Positions 22,156-31,579 of a stretch of DNA of 32,629 nt are shown piece by piece. The translations under genes and the position numbers were made by a program. Source of the DNA: Actinomycetota bacterium (GTDB taxonomy: Bacteria; Actinomycetota; Actinomycetes; S36-B12; UBA5976). The DNA lies in the NCBI GenBank assembly GCA_009698575.1, contig WLPX01000016.1, forward strand, positions 1 to 32,629, read 5' to 3'. Every line of letters begins with the position of its first letter. Positions within the stretch are counted from its first letter, which is position 1. The notes below the pieces were generated by a model. The model ran no database searches, had not been told where the DNA came from, and saw only the letters and a list, made by a program, of their open reading frames with translations.

Positions 22156-23478
22156 CTACGATGGCATTTCAGCATTTGGTCGTGCGTAGTACCACCAGGC
22201 AATTACTGCAGCTAGTAAGCCAAAGAAGCCACCCATTTTGAAGAACAGTTCGGGGGCGATAGTGGCAAGCATCACTCCAAATCCAAACGGACCGTAAGCT
22301 GCAATTGCGGATGTCCATCCAATTACACTCCCGGCCTGACGACGTTCGAAGATCATCGGCATTTGCTTGAAGGTGCTCGCGTTACCTACGCCTGCGAAGA
22401 AGAATATTGCCAGCATCCCATACAAGAATTTTGGAAACTCATCCACTGACTGAGGTGATAGAAATTGTGATGTGTAAAGGGAAGTAGCTGCTATTCCAAG
22501 AGTTGATAAAACCGTCAATCTTGCTCCGCCCCACTTATCCGCAAGTGGTCCCGTCAAAACTCGAGCCGCTGAACCGATCAATGCACCTAAGAACGCATAC
22601 CGCAGTGGTTCGATACCTTGACTTCCGAAGACATTAGATCCATAGATGTTGTAGATCATCAGGGCAAAAGCGGCAGCAAGTCCTGAGAATGTTCCAAAGG
22701 TTATGACATATAGATAAGTCATGATCCAGGTGTGCTTATTTGAGAAAATATCGAACTGATCGCGAATTCCTCTGGCTTGCACTGGAACGCTGCGCAAGAA
22801 GTACCAAGCTACGACCACACCGACGGCCACAAACGGCACCCAAATGTACCCGGCATTCTGATACCAAACTTCAGTCGAGCTCTCCTTATTCTTAAGTGAT
22901 TGTGATACTCCACCGAAAAGGGCAAATCCAGTTATAAAAGGTGTTACGAATTGAACAATACTTACGCCAAAGTTGCCGATACCGGCTTGAATCCCAAGAG
23001 CTGTACCTTGTTTCGATCTTGGGAAGAAATATGAAGTACTTGGCATAAAGCCTGAAAAAGCACCACCGCCGATTCCAGCCAGTGCAGCCAAGAGCAGGAG
23101 AGCATAAAACGGCGTATCGGGATTCTGCACTGCCATTGCCCAGCCAACTAGCGGAAAGATAAAAAGAAAAGTAGTAAAAGTGACGAGTTTACGAGTGCCC
23201 AATATAGGAGGCAGAAATGTCCAAATTAAACGCAGAGTTCCGCCAGATAGTCCAGGCATTGCAGCCAGCCAATAAAGCTGATTCTTGGAAAGTTCAAAAC
23301 CTAATGCATTTAATTTGGGTGCAATTGCAGACACAAGGAACCACGTCGCAAAACCCATTGACAGGCTGTAAGTAGTAATCCACAGTGTTCTCCAAGCCCT
23401 TCCTGAATCCCAAGTCTCCTCATTTTCAGGGTCCCAAGTTTCAAGCCAGTCTTGTCCGCGTACAGATGCTTTATTCAT
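22156..23478 (-). CDS. narK: NarK2-like nitrate/nitrite transporter (440 aa)
   Basis: Twelve membrane segments of the major facilitator NarK family. The first nitrate signature is GIQAGIGNFGVSIVQF and the second is AGVGNASTFKQMP. The N-terminal WLETWDPENEETWDSG is the cytoplasmic lead-in seen in NarK2/NarU-type proteins. GGGAG lies 6 bases before the ATG. NarK2-type members usually exchange nitrate for nitrite, which fits a respiratory reductase with no nitrite reductase beside it. It lies 36 bases downstream of the NarK1-like gene in the same operon. Confidence 0.9.
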   Translation of the reverse strand: MNKASVRGQDWLETWDPENEETWDSGRAWRTLWITTYSLSMGFATWFLVSAIAPKLNALGFELSKNQLYWLAAMPGLSGGTLRLIWTFLPPILGTRKLVTFTTFLFIFPLVGWAMAVQNPDTPFYALLLLAALAGIGGGAFSGFMPSTSYFFPRSKQGTALGIQAGIGNFGVSIVQFVTPFITGFALFGGVSQSLKNKESSTEVWYQNAGYIWVPFVAVGVVVAWYFLRSVPVQARGIRDQFDIFSNKHTWIMTYLYVITFGTFSGLAAAFALMIYNIYGSNVFGSQGIEPLRYAFLGALIGSAARVLTGPLADKWGGARLTVLSTLGIAATSLYTSQFLSPQSVDEFPKFLYGMLAIFFFAGVGNASTFKQMPMIFERRQAGSVIGWTSAIAAYGPFGFGVMLATIAPELFFKMGGFFGLLAAVIAWWYYARPNAEMPS

Positions 23479-23514
23479 TTTTACTCCCGAGTGTTGTGGA
23501 TCGTTCGATATATT

Positions 23515-24840
23515 TCAGTTTTGCGAATGCTCAAATTTGCGTGACAATTCAGGGCTTGCTTGGTGCAATAGGGAAACCACAGTGAAGTGCATCCATAGTG
23601 CTGCCGCCAATGTAATCAAAAACAGGACTAAGAATGTGGATTGCGGAAATCCGGTCCACGTTTGTGCAACTGCAAATAGTGGTGGCATAAAGAATCCACC
23701 TAGTGCACCTAACGAACCAACTAAGCCTCCAACGGCACCAACGTCTGATGAAAAATATTCAGGGATATGTTTGTAGACTGCAGCTTTGCCAAATCCCATC
23801 GCGCATCCGATCACAACTATTAAGAAAGTGAATTGCACGACACCTATGTTCCAAGGCATTACCTCACGAGTATTTCCATCTGGCATTGTCAAAACAATGT
23901 ACCCATACGGCATCATGAGAATTCCGGTTGCGACAAGCATCGTGCCGAAGGTGGCATACAAGACTCGCCTAGCACCGATTTTGTCTGAAAGGTATCCGCC
24001 CATCGGGCGAAGCAGCGATGCCGGAAAAATGAATAATGCAGTGAGTAGCGCTGCGTCTCGTAACTGTAAATGGTAAACGTCAATGTAGTACTTTGGCAGC
24101 CAGGCAGCTAATGCCACATATGCACCGAAAACGACAACGTAGTAGAGACTAAATCGCCAAACTCGAATTTGCTTCATTGGTAGCAACATGGATCGAATAG
24201 AACGCCCTTGACCAGGCTTCTTATCTTTTTTTGGAGCATAGATAAACATCGCTATTGCCATCAAGATAAGCAACACCGCATATACAAATGGAATGAAACG
24301 CCAGCCGCCCGGGATAAAGCCTCCAAAATAACCTGCTGTGGGGACGATGACCAATAAAGCAGGAGCAAGAAGTTTGGTTATGGATGCACCGACATTGCCG
24401 GCGCCAAACACACCGAGGGCAAAACCTTGACGATTTTGTGGCCACCAGGCGCTTACCCAAGAGATACCGACACTAAATGAATTGCCGGCGAAACCTACGA
24501 GGAAGGCATAGAAAAGTAGGAGCTCGTAAGAAGCAACTCTTGATATCAAAAACGCAGGGATGGCCGTTACCGTAAGCATGATTATGAAGGCACTTCGTCC
24601 ACCAATTCGGTCCGCCCAAATGCCACAAGGCAAGCGCCAGATTGCACCATTGAGGACGGCTACGGCGGAAATCCAGGAAAATTGCAGATCAGATAGTCCA
24701 AATTCATCCCGAATTGGGATGCCTAAGACCCCAAACATCAACCACACAGCAAACATCAACGTGAAGCCTGTTGTGGACAACAGCAATACCCGCCTGCGTC
24801 CCATTTCGCTGAGATCGTTGGAATTGGCTTGCATTTGCAT
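23515..24840 (-). CDS. narK: NarK1-like nitrate transporter (about 441 aa)
   Basis: A second 12-segment major facilitator protein. FGAGNVGASITKLLAP is nitrate signature 1 and GFGKAAVYKHIPEYF is signature 2. It differs from its neighbour in lacking the WDPE N-terminus and resembles the NarK1 group, usually nitrate/proton symporters. Some bacteria fuse the two types into one chain; here they are separate tandem genes. No ribosome site is apparent. GTG at 24846 and ATG at 24840 are both possible, and a leaderless start is plausible. Confidence 0.88.
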   Translation of the reverse strand: MQMQANSNDLSEMGRRRVLLLSTTGFTLMFAVWLMFGVLGIPIRDEFGLSDLQFSWISAVAVLNGAIWRLPCGIWADRIGGRSAFIIMLTVTAIPAFLISRVASYELLLFYAFLVGFAGNSFSVGISWVSAWWPQNRQGFALGVFGAGNVGASITKLLAPALLVIVPTAGYFGGFIPGGWRFIPFVYAVLLILMAIAMFIYAPKKDKKPGQGRSIRSMLLPMKQIRVWRFSLYYVVVFGAYVALAAWLPKYYIDVYHLQLRDAALLTALFIFPASLLRPMGGYLSDKIGARRVLYATFGTMLVATGILMMPYGYIVLTMPDGNTREVMPWNIGVVQFTFLIVVIGCAMGFGKAAVYKHIPEYFSSDVGAVGGLVGSLGALGGFFMPPLFAVAQTWTGFPQSTFLVLFLITLAAALWMHFTVVSLLHQASPELSRKFEHSQN

Positions 24841-24872
24841 AGTCACAAATTCATTAAAGCACTATTTGGGTA

Positions 24873-24923
24873 TTTTTCACCATTTTTATTGTTTTTCACG
24901 AAAAGTGTGATATAAATCTAACT
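24873..24923 (+). promoter_or_regulatory. Promoter and repeat operator of the nar regulator, leaderless start likely
   Basis: TTGTTT (24889-24894) and TATAAA (24911-24916), 16 bases apart, form a promoter whose start would fall at about 24923, directly at the ATG (24924), so the transcript is probably leaderless. Two direct TTTTTCAC repeats (24873-24880, 24892-24899), 19 bases apart or about two helical turns, overlap it and sit between the divergent narK1-like gene and the regulator. They are candidate binding sites. Confidence 0.5.
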
Positions 24924-25580
24924 ATGACCGCAAATACGGCCGATTCAAATACTCGGCAGCAAGTGCGCAAAGCCATCGAAATGGCCGCGAATCCCATTTC
25001 CATTTCTGAAATTTCTAGCTCAATTGGACTCCATGAGAACACCATCCGAGGCCACCTCAACGTTCTTTTGGCGCTGGGAGATATAGAAAGATCCCAACTT
25101 TCAGCAACTCAGCGCGGCCGCCCAAAATGGCTTTATACAAAATCTAGTCGTCCACAAGCAATGGCAAACCACTTACTAAATGCGCTCACTGTTCGATTAT
25201 CAGAAGTTGGTGAACATGAACTAGTTGAGGAGGCAGCCGCTAGTTGGGCTGCGATGCTACCTTCGACCCAGCCAGCTAAAAATATTGACGATGCAGTGGC
25301 GAATTTAGCAACATCGCTGGAGGGCTTGGGGTTCACTACCGAACTGAGCAGTCTCGGCGATGCAGTGGCAGTTTCGAAATGCCCGTATGAGCTTCTCGTT
25401 GGCGAAAGTCCAATTATCTGCGACATCCACACCGCACTCGCCTCCAAAATTCTTCATGACTCTGGTCAACCAGTGTCAATTGCGTCAATGGAAGTGTTTG
25501 CAACAAAAGGGGTTTGTATAGCCCGCTTGAATCGTGCTGATCAAGTGCCGAAAAGAGTAATTGACGCTACCGATTATTAA
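24924..25580 (+). CDS. HTH regulator with a Cys/His cluster, likely Fe-S redox sensor (218 aa)
   Basis: Residues 10-70 form a winged helix (ISISEISSSIGLHENTIRGHLNVLLALGDIER, with QRGRPKWLY as the wing). The C-terminal domain has Cys153, Cys166, His169 and Cys198 (KCPYELL, IICDIH, GVCIARLN), the pattern of COG2345/SufR-like proteins that bind an iron-sulfur cluster. An oxygen- or NO-sensitive cluster would suit control of nitrate respiration. It lies between the narK genes (divergent) and narG (41 bases downstream), so it probably controls both; no FNR-type gene is present. Confidence 0.82.
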   Translation: MTANTADSNTRQQVRKAIEMAANPISISEISSSIGLHENTIRGHLNVLLALGDIERSQLSATQRGRPKWLYTKSSRPQAMANHLLNALTVRLSEVGEHELVEEAAASWAAMLPSTQPAKNIDDAVANLATSLEGLGFTTELSSLGDAVAVSKCPYELLVGESPIICDIHTALASKILHDSGQPVSIASMEVFATKGVCIARLNRADQVPKRVIDATDY

Positions 25581-25598
25581 TAAATTCTTTCCAAAATA

Positions 25599-25621
25599 TT
25601 ACGTAACTTAATAAGGAGTCC
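25599..25621 (+). promoter_or_regulatory. narG leader: palindrome and ribosome site
   Basis: TTACGTAA (25599-25606) is a perfect 8-bp palindrome upstream of narG. AAGGAG follows at 25613-25618. The spacing to ATG 25622 is only 3 bases, while GTG 25625 in the same frame is at 6 bases, so the real start may be the GTG. Confidence 0.4.
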
Positions 25622-28600
25622 ATGGTGACCACCACAGATCAGTCCAATGATGCAATGGCGGAGTTCTTGGTGCGAGCCGGGAGATTCTTTTCTCCAGGCG
25701 AAGTATCAAAAGATCTACGTTCCGTAGCACTCGTTGGCGGCCGCGACGCCGATATCTTTTATCGAGATCGTTGGAGTCATGACAAAGTTGTCAGAAGTAC
25801 GCACGGGGTAAATTGCACGGGATCTTGCTCCTGGAAAGTTTATGTAAAAGATGGAATTATCACTTGGGAAACTCAACAAACTGACTATCCCAGCGTTGGA
25901 CCTGACAGTCCAGAATATGAACCGCGCGGCTGCCCAAGAGGGGCAGCATTCTCCTGGTACACCTATTCGCCAACTCGAGTTCGATACCCATATGTTCGTG
26001 GAGTTCTGCTCGAGGCATATCGGAAAGCAAAAGCTGAACATCCGGATCCTGTTGATGCATGGCACGCAGTTGTAAGTGATCCTGTGACACGTCGCACTTA
26101 TCACAAAGCACGTGGCAAGGGTGGTCTAGTGAGAGCGGGCTGGAGCGAAGTCAACGAGATCATTGCTGCGGCACACATCTACACCGCTAAAACATACGGA
26201 CCAGATCGTATTTTTGGATTTTCTCCAATTCCTGCAATGTCCATGGCATCGCACGCAGTCGGTGCTCGATTCATAAGTCTCATGGGCGGCTCGATGCTCT
26301 CGTTTTACGATTGGTACGCGGATCTTCCAGTTGCCTCCCCGCAGGTATTTGGTGACCAAACAGATGTACCAGAGTCTGCGGATTGGTGGAATGCAAGCTA
26401 CTTGATTATGTGGGGATCCAATGTTCCTGTAACCCGCACGCCAGATGCACACTTCATGACAGAAGCAAGATATCGAGGCCAAAAAGTAGTTGCGGTATCG
26501 CCAGATTATGCCGATAACACCAAATTTGCGGATGAATGGATGGCGCCTCACCCAGGGACCGATGGCGCATTGGCGATGGCTATGGGCCACGTCATCCTGA
26601 AAGAGTTTTATGTTAATAGTCAGGTTCCTCGATTTATTGATTATGTAAAAAAGTACAGTGACTTACCGTTTCTAATTAGCTTGCTCGAGAAGAATGGCAC
26701 GCTTGTCCCGGATAAATTTGTTACGGCTGCCGACCTTGGCGAAAAGAGCGAAGGTGCACTTTTCAAAACTGTCGTAGCTGATAGTGCTACTGGTTTACCG
26801 CACGTACCAAATGGTTCGCTGGGATTTAGATTTGGCCCCGAAGGAGAGGGGAAATGGAATCTTGATCTAGAAGGCATTGATCCAGCTTTGTCACTTTTGG
26901 GCGCAACAAACACAGAAAATGTTGAAATTTCGCTTCCTCGCTTTGACATTGGAGAAACTGAAGGTGGCGGAGTTCATGTCCGCGGTGTGCCGACTGCAAG
27001 ATTGAAAACTATTCACGGCGAACGGTTAGTAACTACCGTGTTCGATCTTTTGCTGGCTCAGTACGGCGTTCATCGCCCAGATCTACCTGGCGAATGGCCG
27101 GTAGATTACAACGACCCGTCCCCGTATACCCCCGCTTGGCAAGAAGAGATTACTGGAGTGCCAGCTGCAATGGCCGAACGCATCGGTCGAGAGTTTGCAC
27201 AAAATGCAGTTGATTCAGACGGCCGCTCGATGATCATTATGGGCGCAGGCACAAACCACTGGTTTCATTCAGACACGATTTATCGCACGTTTTTAACTTT
27301 GACTACATTGTGTGGAACTCAAGGAGTTAATGGGGGAGGTTGGGCACACTATGTCGGACAGGAAAAATGTCGACCAGTAACTGGATGGGCGCAACTCGCA
27401 TTTGGACTTGATTGGTCTCGTCCGCCAAGACAAATGATTGGAACTGCTTTTTGGTACGTCCAATCGGATCAGTGGAGATATGACCGACTGAGTGCGGATC
27501 TGCTTGCTACTCCTTTGGGTGAAGGCAGATTTGCCAATAAACAGATGATTGATGCGATCGCGCAATCTGCAAGATCTGGTTGGATGCCGTCCTACCCACA
27601 GTTCAATCGCAACCCATTAGATATTGTCAATCAGGCTGAAGCTGCCGGGCTGGATCCTGTCGAGTACGTAACTAACCAACTGAAAACTGGGGAATTGCAA
27701 TTTGCAATTGAAGATCCTGATGCCAAAGAAAACTGGCCTCGGGTACTAACCATCTGGCGCGCGAATCTACTTGGCTCATCCAGTAAAGGTAATGAATATT
27801 TTCTCAAGCACTTATTGGGTACCGATCATGCGGTTAGAGCCGAGGAAACTCCAGAAGAACTTCGTCCCCAAGATGTGACATGGCATGAGCAAGCACCGGA
27901 AGGAAAACTTGATCTGCTTGTAAGTATCGATTTTCGTATGACAAGTACCGGACTATTCGGCGACATTCTCTTGCCGGCCGCAACTTGGTATGAGAAGCAC
28001 GATCTTTCATCAACTGATATGCATCCATTTGTGCATGCATTTACTCCAGCTATTGATCCGCCCTGGGAAACTCGAAGCGATTACGACATTTTTCAAACTT
28101 TGGGGCGAAAAGTTTCAGACTTGGCGCCCAATCACCTTGAAAAAGTAAAGGATTTAGTATCCGTTCCGCTGCTACACGACACCCCGGATGAGATGGCTTT
28201 ACCTGGCGGCGTAGTTCTGGATTGGAAGAAAGGGGAAGTTGATTTAATTCCGGGAAAAACTGCTCCTAAGTTTGTAGTTGTCGAACGCGACTACACCGAA
28301 ATCGGTGCAAAGATGTCTGCCTTAGGTCCACTTGCCGAAAAGTTGGGAATGAACACCAAGGGCGTGCCATTCATGCCTGACGTCGAGATCGAAATACTAG
28401 CTGCAAAAAATGGAGTTATTCCTGGTGGTCCTGCAAAGGGTCGTCCATCTCTAGTTACTGATGTGCATGCTTGCGAAACCATACTTGCTTTGTCCGGTAC
28501 TACAAATGGCCGATTATCTGTGCAGGGATTCCGAGCGTTGGAAAAACGAACTGGGCAAAAGATGGCAGATCTTGCCATTGAGGAAGAGGGTAAGCGAATT

Positions 28601-29314
28601 AATTTTTCGGATACCCAGTCGCGGCCTGTCCCAGTTATTACTAGTCCCGAATGGTCGGGAAGTGAACACGGCGGACGTCGCTACACAGCATTTGTCATCA
28701 ATGTTGAGCGGCTCAAGCCATGGCACACCCTCACTGGGCGACAACATTTCTTTCTTGATCACGACTGGATGAGCGAGCTAGGCGAAAACATGCCGACATT
28801 TAGACCACCGCTAAACATGCATCGTTTAGATGGCGATCAACAAATGGGCATTGGCAAAGAAATTACTGTCCGTTATCTAACTCCACATTCAAAGTGGTCT
28901 ATTCACTCTGAATATCAAGACAATTTGTTCATGCTTTCCCTTTCCAGAGGCGGACCTGAAATCTGGATGAGTCCGCAGGATGCAGAGGTGATTGGAGTCA
29001 AAGATAACGAATGGATCGAGTCTTACAATCGCAACGGTGTTGTTGTTGCTCGCGCCATTGTGTCGCATCGGATGCCACAGGGCACTGTGTATATGTATCA
29101 CGCCAAAGATAGAACTGTGGATGTTCCGCGCACGGAGACCTCAGGTCTGCGTGGCGGAATTCATAATTCATTGACGCGTTTGTTAATTAAGCCAACACAC
29201 CTTGTTGGAGGATATGCGCAACTTTCGTTTGCCTTCAATTACTTGGGACCAACCGGAAATCAAAGAGATGAAATCACAGTAATTCGACGTCGCTCACAGG
29301 AAGTTGTTTACTAA
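25622..29314 (+). CDS. narG: Respiratory nitrate reductase alpha subunit (1230 aa)
   Basis: Catalytic Mo-bisMGD subunit that reduces nitrate to nitrite. The FS0 [4Fe-4S] ligands are His61, Cys65, Cys69 and Cys104 (HGVNCTGSC, then CPRGA). The Mo-binding Asp is Asp230 in SFYDWYADLP. Length is normal for NarG and there is no twin-arginine leader, so it is the cytoplasmic type. The C-terminal QEVVY end and RGGIHNSLTRLLIKPTHLVGGYAQLSFAFNYLGP are typical (quoted as RGGIHNSLTR and LVGGYAQLSFAFNYLGP). Its stop overlaps the narH start as TAATG. Cofactor genes are not in the window. Confidence 0.97.
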   Translation: MVTTTDQSNDAMAEFLVRAGRFFSPGEVSKDLRSVALVGGRDADIFYRDRWSHDKVVRSTHGVNCTGSCSWKVYVKDGIITWETQQTDYPSVGPDSPEYEPRGCPRGAAFSWYTYSPTRVRYPYVRGVLLEAYRKAKAEHPDPVDAWHAVVSDPVTRRTYHKARGKGGLVRAGWSEVNEIIAAAHIYTAKTYGPDRIFGFSPIPAMSMASHAVGARFISLMGGSMLSFYDWYADLPVASPQVFGDQTDVPESADWWNASYLIMWGSNVPVTRTPDAHFMTEARYRGQKVVAVSPDYADNTKFADEWMAPHPGTDGALAMAMGHVILKEFYVNSQVPRFIDYVKKYSDLPFLISLLEKNGTLVPDKFVTAADLGEKSEGALFKTVVADSATGLPHVPNGSLGFRFGPEGEGKWNLDLEGIDPALSLLGATNTENVEISLPRFDIGETEGGGVHVRGVPTARLKTIHGERLVTTVFDLLLAQYGVHRPDLPGEWPVDYNDPSPYTPAWQEEITGVPAAMAERIGREFAQNAVDSDGRSMIIMGAGTNHWFHSDTIYRTFLTLTTLCGTQGVNGGGWAHYVGQEKCRPVTGWAQLAFGLDWSRPPRQMIGTAFWYVQSDQWRYDRLSADLLATPLGEGRFANKQMIDAIAQSARSGWMPSYPQFNRNPLDIVNQAEAAGLDPVEYVTNQLKTGELQFAIEDPDAKENWPRVLTIWRANLLGSSSKGNEYFLKHLLGTDHAVRAEETPEELRPQDVTWHEQAPEGKLDLLVSIDFRMTSTGLFGDILLPAATWYEKHDLSSTDMHPFVHAFTPAIDPPWETRSDYDIFQTLGRKVSDLAPNHLEKVKDLVSVPLLHDTPDEMALPGGVVLDWKKGEVDLIPGKTAPKFVVVERDYTEIGAKMSALGPLAEKLGMNTKGVPFMPDVEIEILAAKNGVIPGGPAKGRPSLVTDVHACETILALSGTTNGRLSVQGFRALEKRTGQKMADLAIEEEGKRINFSDTQSRPVPVITSPEWSGSEHGGRRYTAFVINVERLKPWHTLTGRQHFFLDHDWMSELGENMPTFRPPLNMHRLDGDQQMGIGKEITVRYLTPHSKWSIHSEYQDNLFMLSLSRGGPEIWMSPQDAEVIGVKDNEWIESYNRNGVVVARAIVSHRMPQGTVYMYHAKDRTVDVPRTETSGLRGGIHNSLTRLLIKPTHLVGGYAQLSFAFNYLGPTGNQRDEITVIRRRSQEVVY

Positions 29315-30936
29315 TGAAAGTAATGGCGCAAGTCGCAATGGTGATGAACCTTGACAAGTGCATTGGTTGCCACACCTGTTCTGTTACGTGTAAACAGGCG
29401 TGGACGAATCGAAGTGGTGTGGAATATGCGTGGTTTAACAATGTTGAAACCCGTCCTGGCCAGGGCTACCCAAGAACTTATGAAGATCAGGAAAAATGGC
29501 AAGGCGGCTGGGTATTAAAGAATGGCAAAGTCAGACTGCGTAGTGGGGGACGCCTAAAGCGTTTACTTCAAATTTTTAGTAATCCAAATTTGCCTGGACT
29601 AAAGGATTACTACGAGCCATGGACTTATGATTACGACACCTTAATTAGCGCTCCGCTAGGAGACCATACTCCAGTGGCTCGCCCGAAATCTCTTATAACT
29701 GGCAAGAACATGAAAATTGAGTGGTCATCTAACTGGGATGACGATTTAGCTGGTGGGCCTGAGTTAGCACCTAAAGATCCGATACTGGTGAAGATCAAAA
29801 ACCAAGTAAGTGATCGCGTGAAGTTGGAGTTTGAGCAGGCTTTCATGTTTTACTTGCCCAGGATTTGTGAACATTGCCTAAATCCTTCCTGCGTAGCCGC
29901 TTGCCCATCTGGCGCTATGTATAAAAGATCTGAAGACGGCATCGTGCTTGTAGACCAGGATGCCTGTCGAGGTTGGCGCATGTGCGTCAGCAATTGCCCA
30001 TACAAAAAAGTATATTTCAATCACAACACTGGCAAGGCCGAAAAGTGCACAATGTGTTATCCCCGAATCGAAGTCGGGTTACCAACAGTTTGTTCTGAAA
30101 CCTGTGTTGGGCGTTTGCGTTACTTAGGCATCATTTTGTATGACGTCGATGCCGTATCCGCAGCCGTTTCGCAAGAAAATGAACAGGACTTACTTGATGC
30201 ACAACTTGATCTCATGCTGGACCCAAGTGACCCAGAAGTTGTTGCGGCAGCTATTCGGGATGGAATACCGGCAGATTGGCTTGAGGCTGCAGCGAAGTCC
30301 CCGGTTTACAAACTTATTAAGAAATATCGGGTAGCACTGCCACTTCATCCTGAATACCGCACGATGCCAATGGTTTGGTATGTTCCACCGCTTTCACCAA
30401 TTGTGGATTCTTTACGTGAGACCGGAAATGATGCCGAAGATTCCAAGAATCTTTTCGGCGCTCTTAATTCACTGCGAATTCCTGTTGAATATTTAGCAGA
30501 GCTATTCACAGCGGGAGATACTGAGCCTGTTCTTCGTTCGCTAAAGACTCTTGCTGCCATGCGTTCGTATATGAGAGATGTAAACCTGGGACAGGATCCA
30601 AAGCCTGAAATCCCAGCGTCTGTTGGCATGAGCGAGGAAACACTTTATGAAATGTATCGATTGCTTGCGATTGCGAAGTACGAGGACAGATACGTAATTC
30701 CCAAGGCCCATGCGGAATCTGCCCAAAATTTGGAGGAGATGGGATGCTCCCTTGATGTAGCGGGAGGGCCAGGGCAGTTCGGACAAGGGCCCTTTGGCGA
30801 ATCTTCGGGACGTCCAATTCCAGTTGCAATTGAAACATTCCACGGTCTAAAGGATCGTCAGACCAGTGAAGTGTTAATCCCTCTTTCGGCAATGACAATG
30901 AATCTAAAATCTTGGGGCGATAGTAGCAATGAATAA
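29314..30936 (+). CDS. narH: Respiratory nitrate reductase beta subunit (540 aa)
   Basis: Four iron-sulfur clusters carry electrons from NarI to NarG. Ligands are Cys16/19/22/26, Cys185/188/193/197, Cys218/224/228 with Trp221 in the fourth position (the [3Fe-4S] centre, CRGWRMC), and Cys245/248/260/264. All positions agree with the known NarH pattern. The C-terminal region after residue 300 is the NarH-specific extension. The end overlaps narJ by 8 bases. Length is close to that of known NarH proteins. Confidence 0.97.
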   Translation: MKVMAQVAMVMNLDKCIGCHTCSVTCKQAWTNRSGVEYAWFNNVETRPGQGYPRTYEDQEKWQGGWVLKNGKVRLRSGGRLKRLLQIFSNPNLPGLKDYYEPWTYDYDTLISAPLGDHTPVARPKSLITGKNMKIEWSSNWDDDLAGGPELAPKDPILVKIKNQVSDRVKLEFEQAFMFYLPRICEHCLNPSCVAACPSGAMYKRSEDGIVLVDQDACRGWRMCVSNCPYKKVYFNHNTGKAEKCTMCYPRIEVGLPTVCSETCVGRLRYLGIILYDVDAVSAAVSQENEQDLLDAQLDLMLDPSDPEVVAAAIRDGIPADWLEAAAKSPVYKLIKKYRVALPLHPEYRTMPMVWYVPPLSPIVDSLRETGNDAEDSKNLFGALNSLRIPVEYLAELFTAGDTEPVLRSLKTLAAMRSYMRDVNLGQDPKPEIPASVGMSEETLYEMYRLLAIAKYEDRYVIPKAHAESAQNLEEMGCSLDVAGGPGQFGQGPFGESSGRPIPVAIETFHGLKDRQTSEVLIPLSAMTMNLKSWGDSSNE

Positions 30937-31579
30937 ATCTATGCAAATTTCTTCGGAACAAATAGCGACAGCGCGATTAGCTACGGCCTGGCTGCTCTGG
31001 TATCCGGATGAAAATCTAATCTCTCGGGTTGATGAAATAACACAAGTTGTGCAATGCCTTCCCGAGCAAAGCAGATTGCCACTGGAAAAATTCCTAGGTT
31101 ACTTGAACACAACTCCTATTTCAGAAATTCAAGCACATTACGTAGCAGTTTTTGACATGAAACGTCGGGCATGTCCGTATTTAACATATTGGACTGATGG
31201 CGACACTCGAAACCGAGGTGGCGCAATCCTTAAATTTAAACAGGCTTATCTCGAGTCAGGATTTGATCTTGGAACCGAGGAGTTAGCTGATCATTTATCT
31301 GTGGTACTTGAGTTTGCAGCAGTAGGTAACTCCTTGACTGGCGATGCCCTGCTTACCGAACATCAAGGTCCAATAAATCTTCTACATGCTGCACTATTGA
31401 AAATGAATTCAATGTATGCCGAAGTTGTTGAAGCAGTACTCGCGACACTTCCAGAGATGACTCCAGAACTTGCTCGGCGCATGGAAGAACTAGCTGCAGC
31501 TGGGCCACCAGTTGAACATGTTGGCTTAGAGCCATTTTCACTGTCTCCGACTATCGACACCCTTGGTGGGCGAAGATGA
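30929..31579 (+). CDS. narJ: Nitrate reductase assembly chaperone (216 aa)
   Basis: All-helical TorD/NarJ-family protein. YVAVFDMKRRACPYLTYWTDGDTRNRG (parts: YVAVFDMKRR, CPYLTYWTDGD) is the conserved NarJ segment, preceded by LLWYPDENL and followed by LPLVLEFAAV-like ELADHLSVVLEFAAVG. NarJ binds NarG during cofactor insertion and membrane attachment and is not part of the final enzyme. ATG 30929 lies inside the narH end; ATG 30941 is an alternative. It overlaps narI by 4 bases. Confidence 0.93.
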   Translation: MNKSMQISSEQIATARLATAWLLWYPDENLISRVDEITQVVQCLPEQSRLPLEKFLGYLNTTPISEIQAHYVAVFDMKRRACPYLTYWTDGDTRNRGGAILKFKQAYLESGFDLGTEELADHLSVVLEFAAVGNSLTGDALLTEHQGPINLLHAALLKMNSMYAEVVEAVLATLPEMTPELARRMEELAAAGPPVEHVGLEPFSLSPTIDTLGGRR

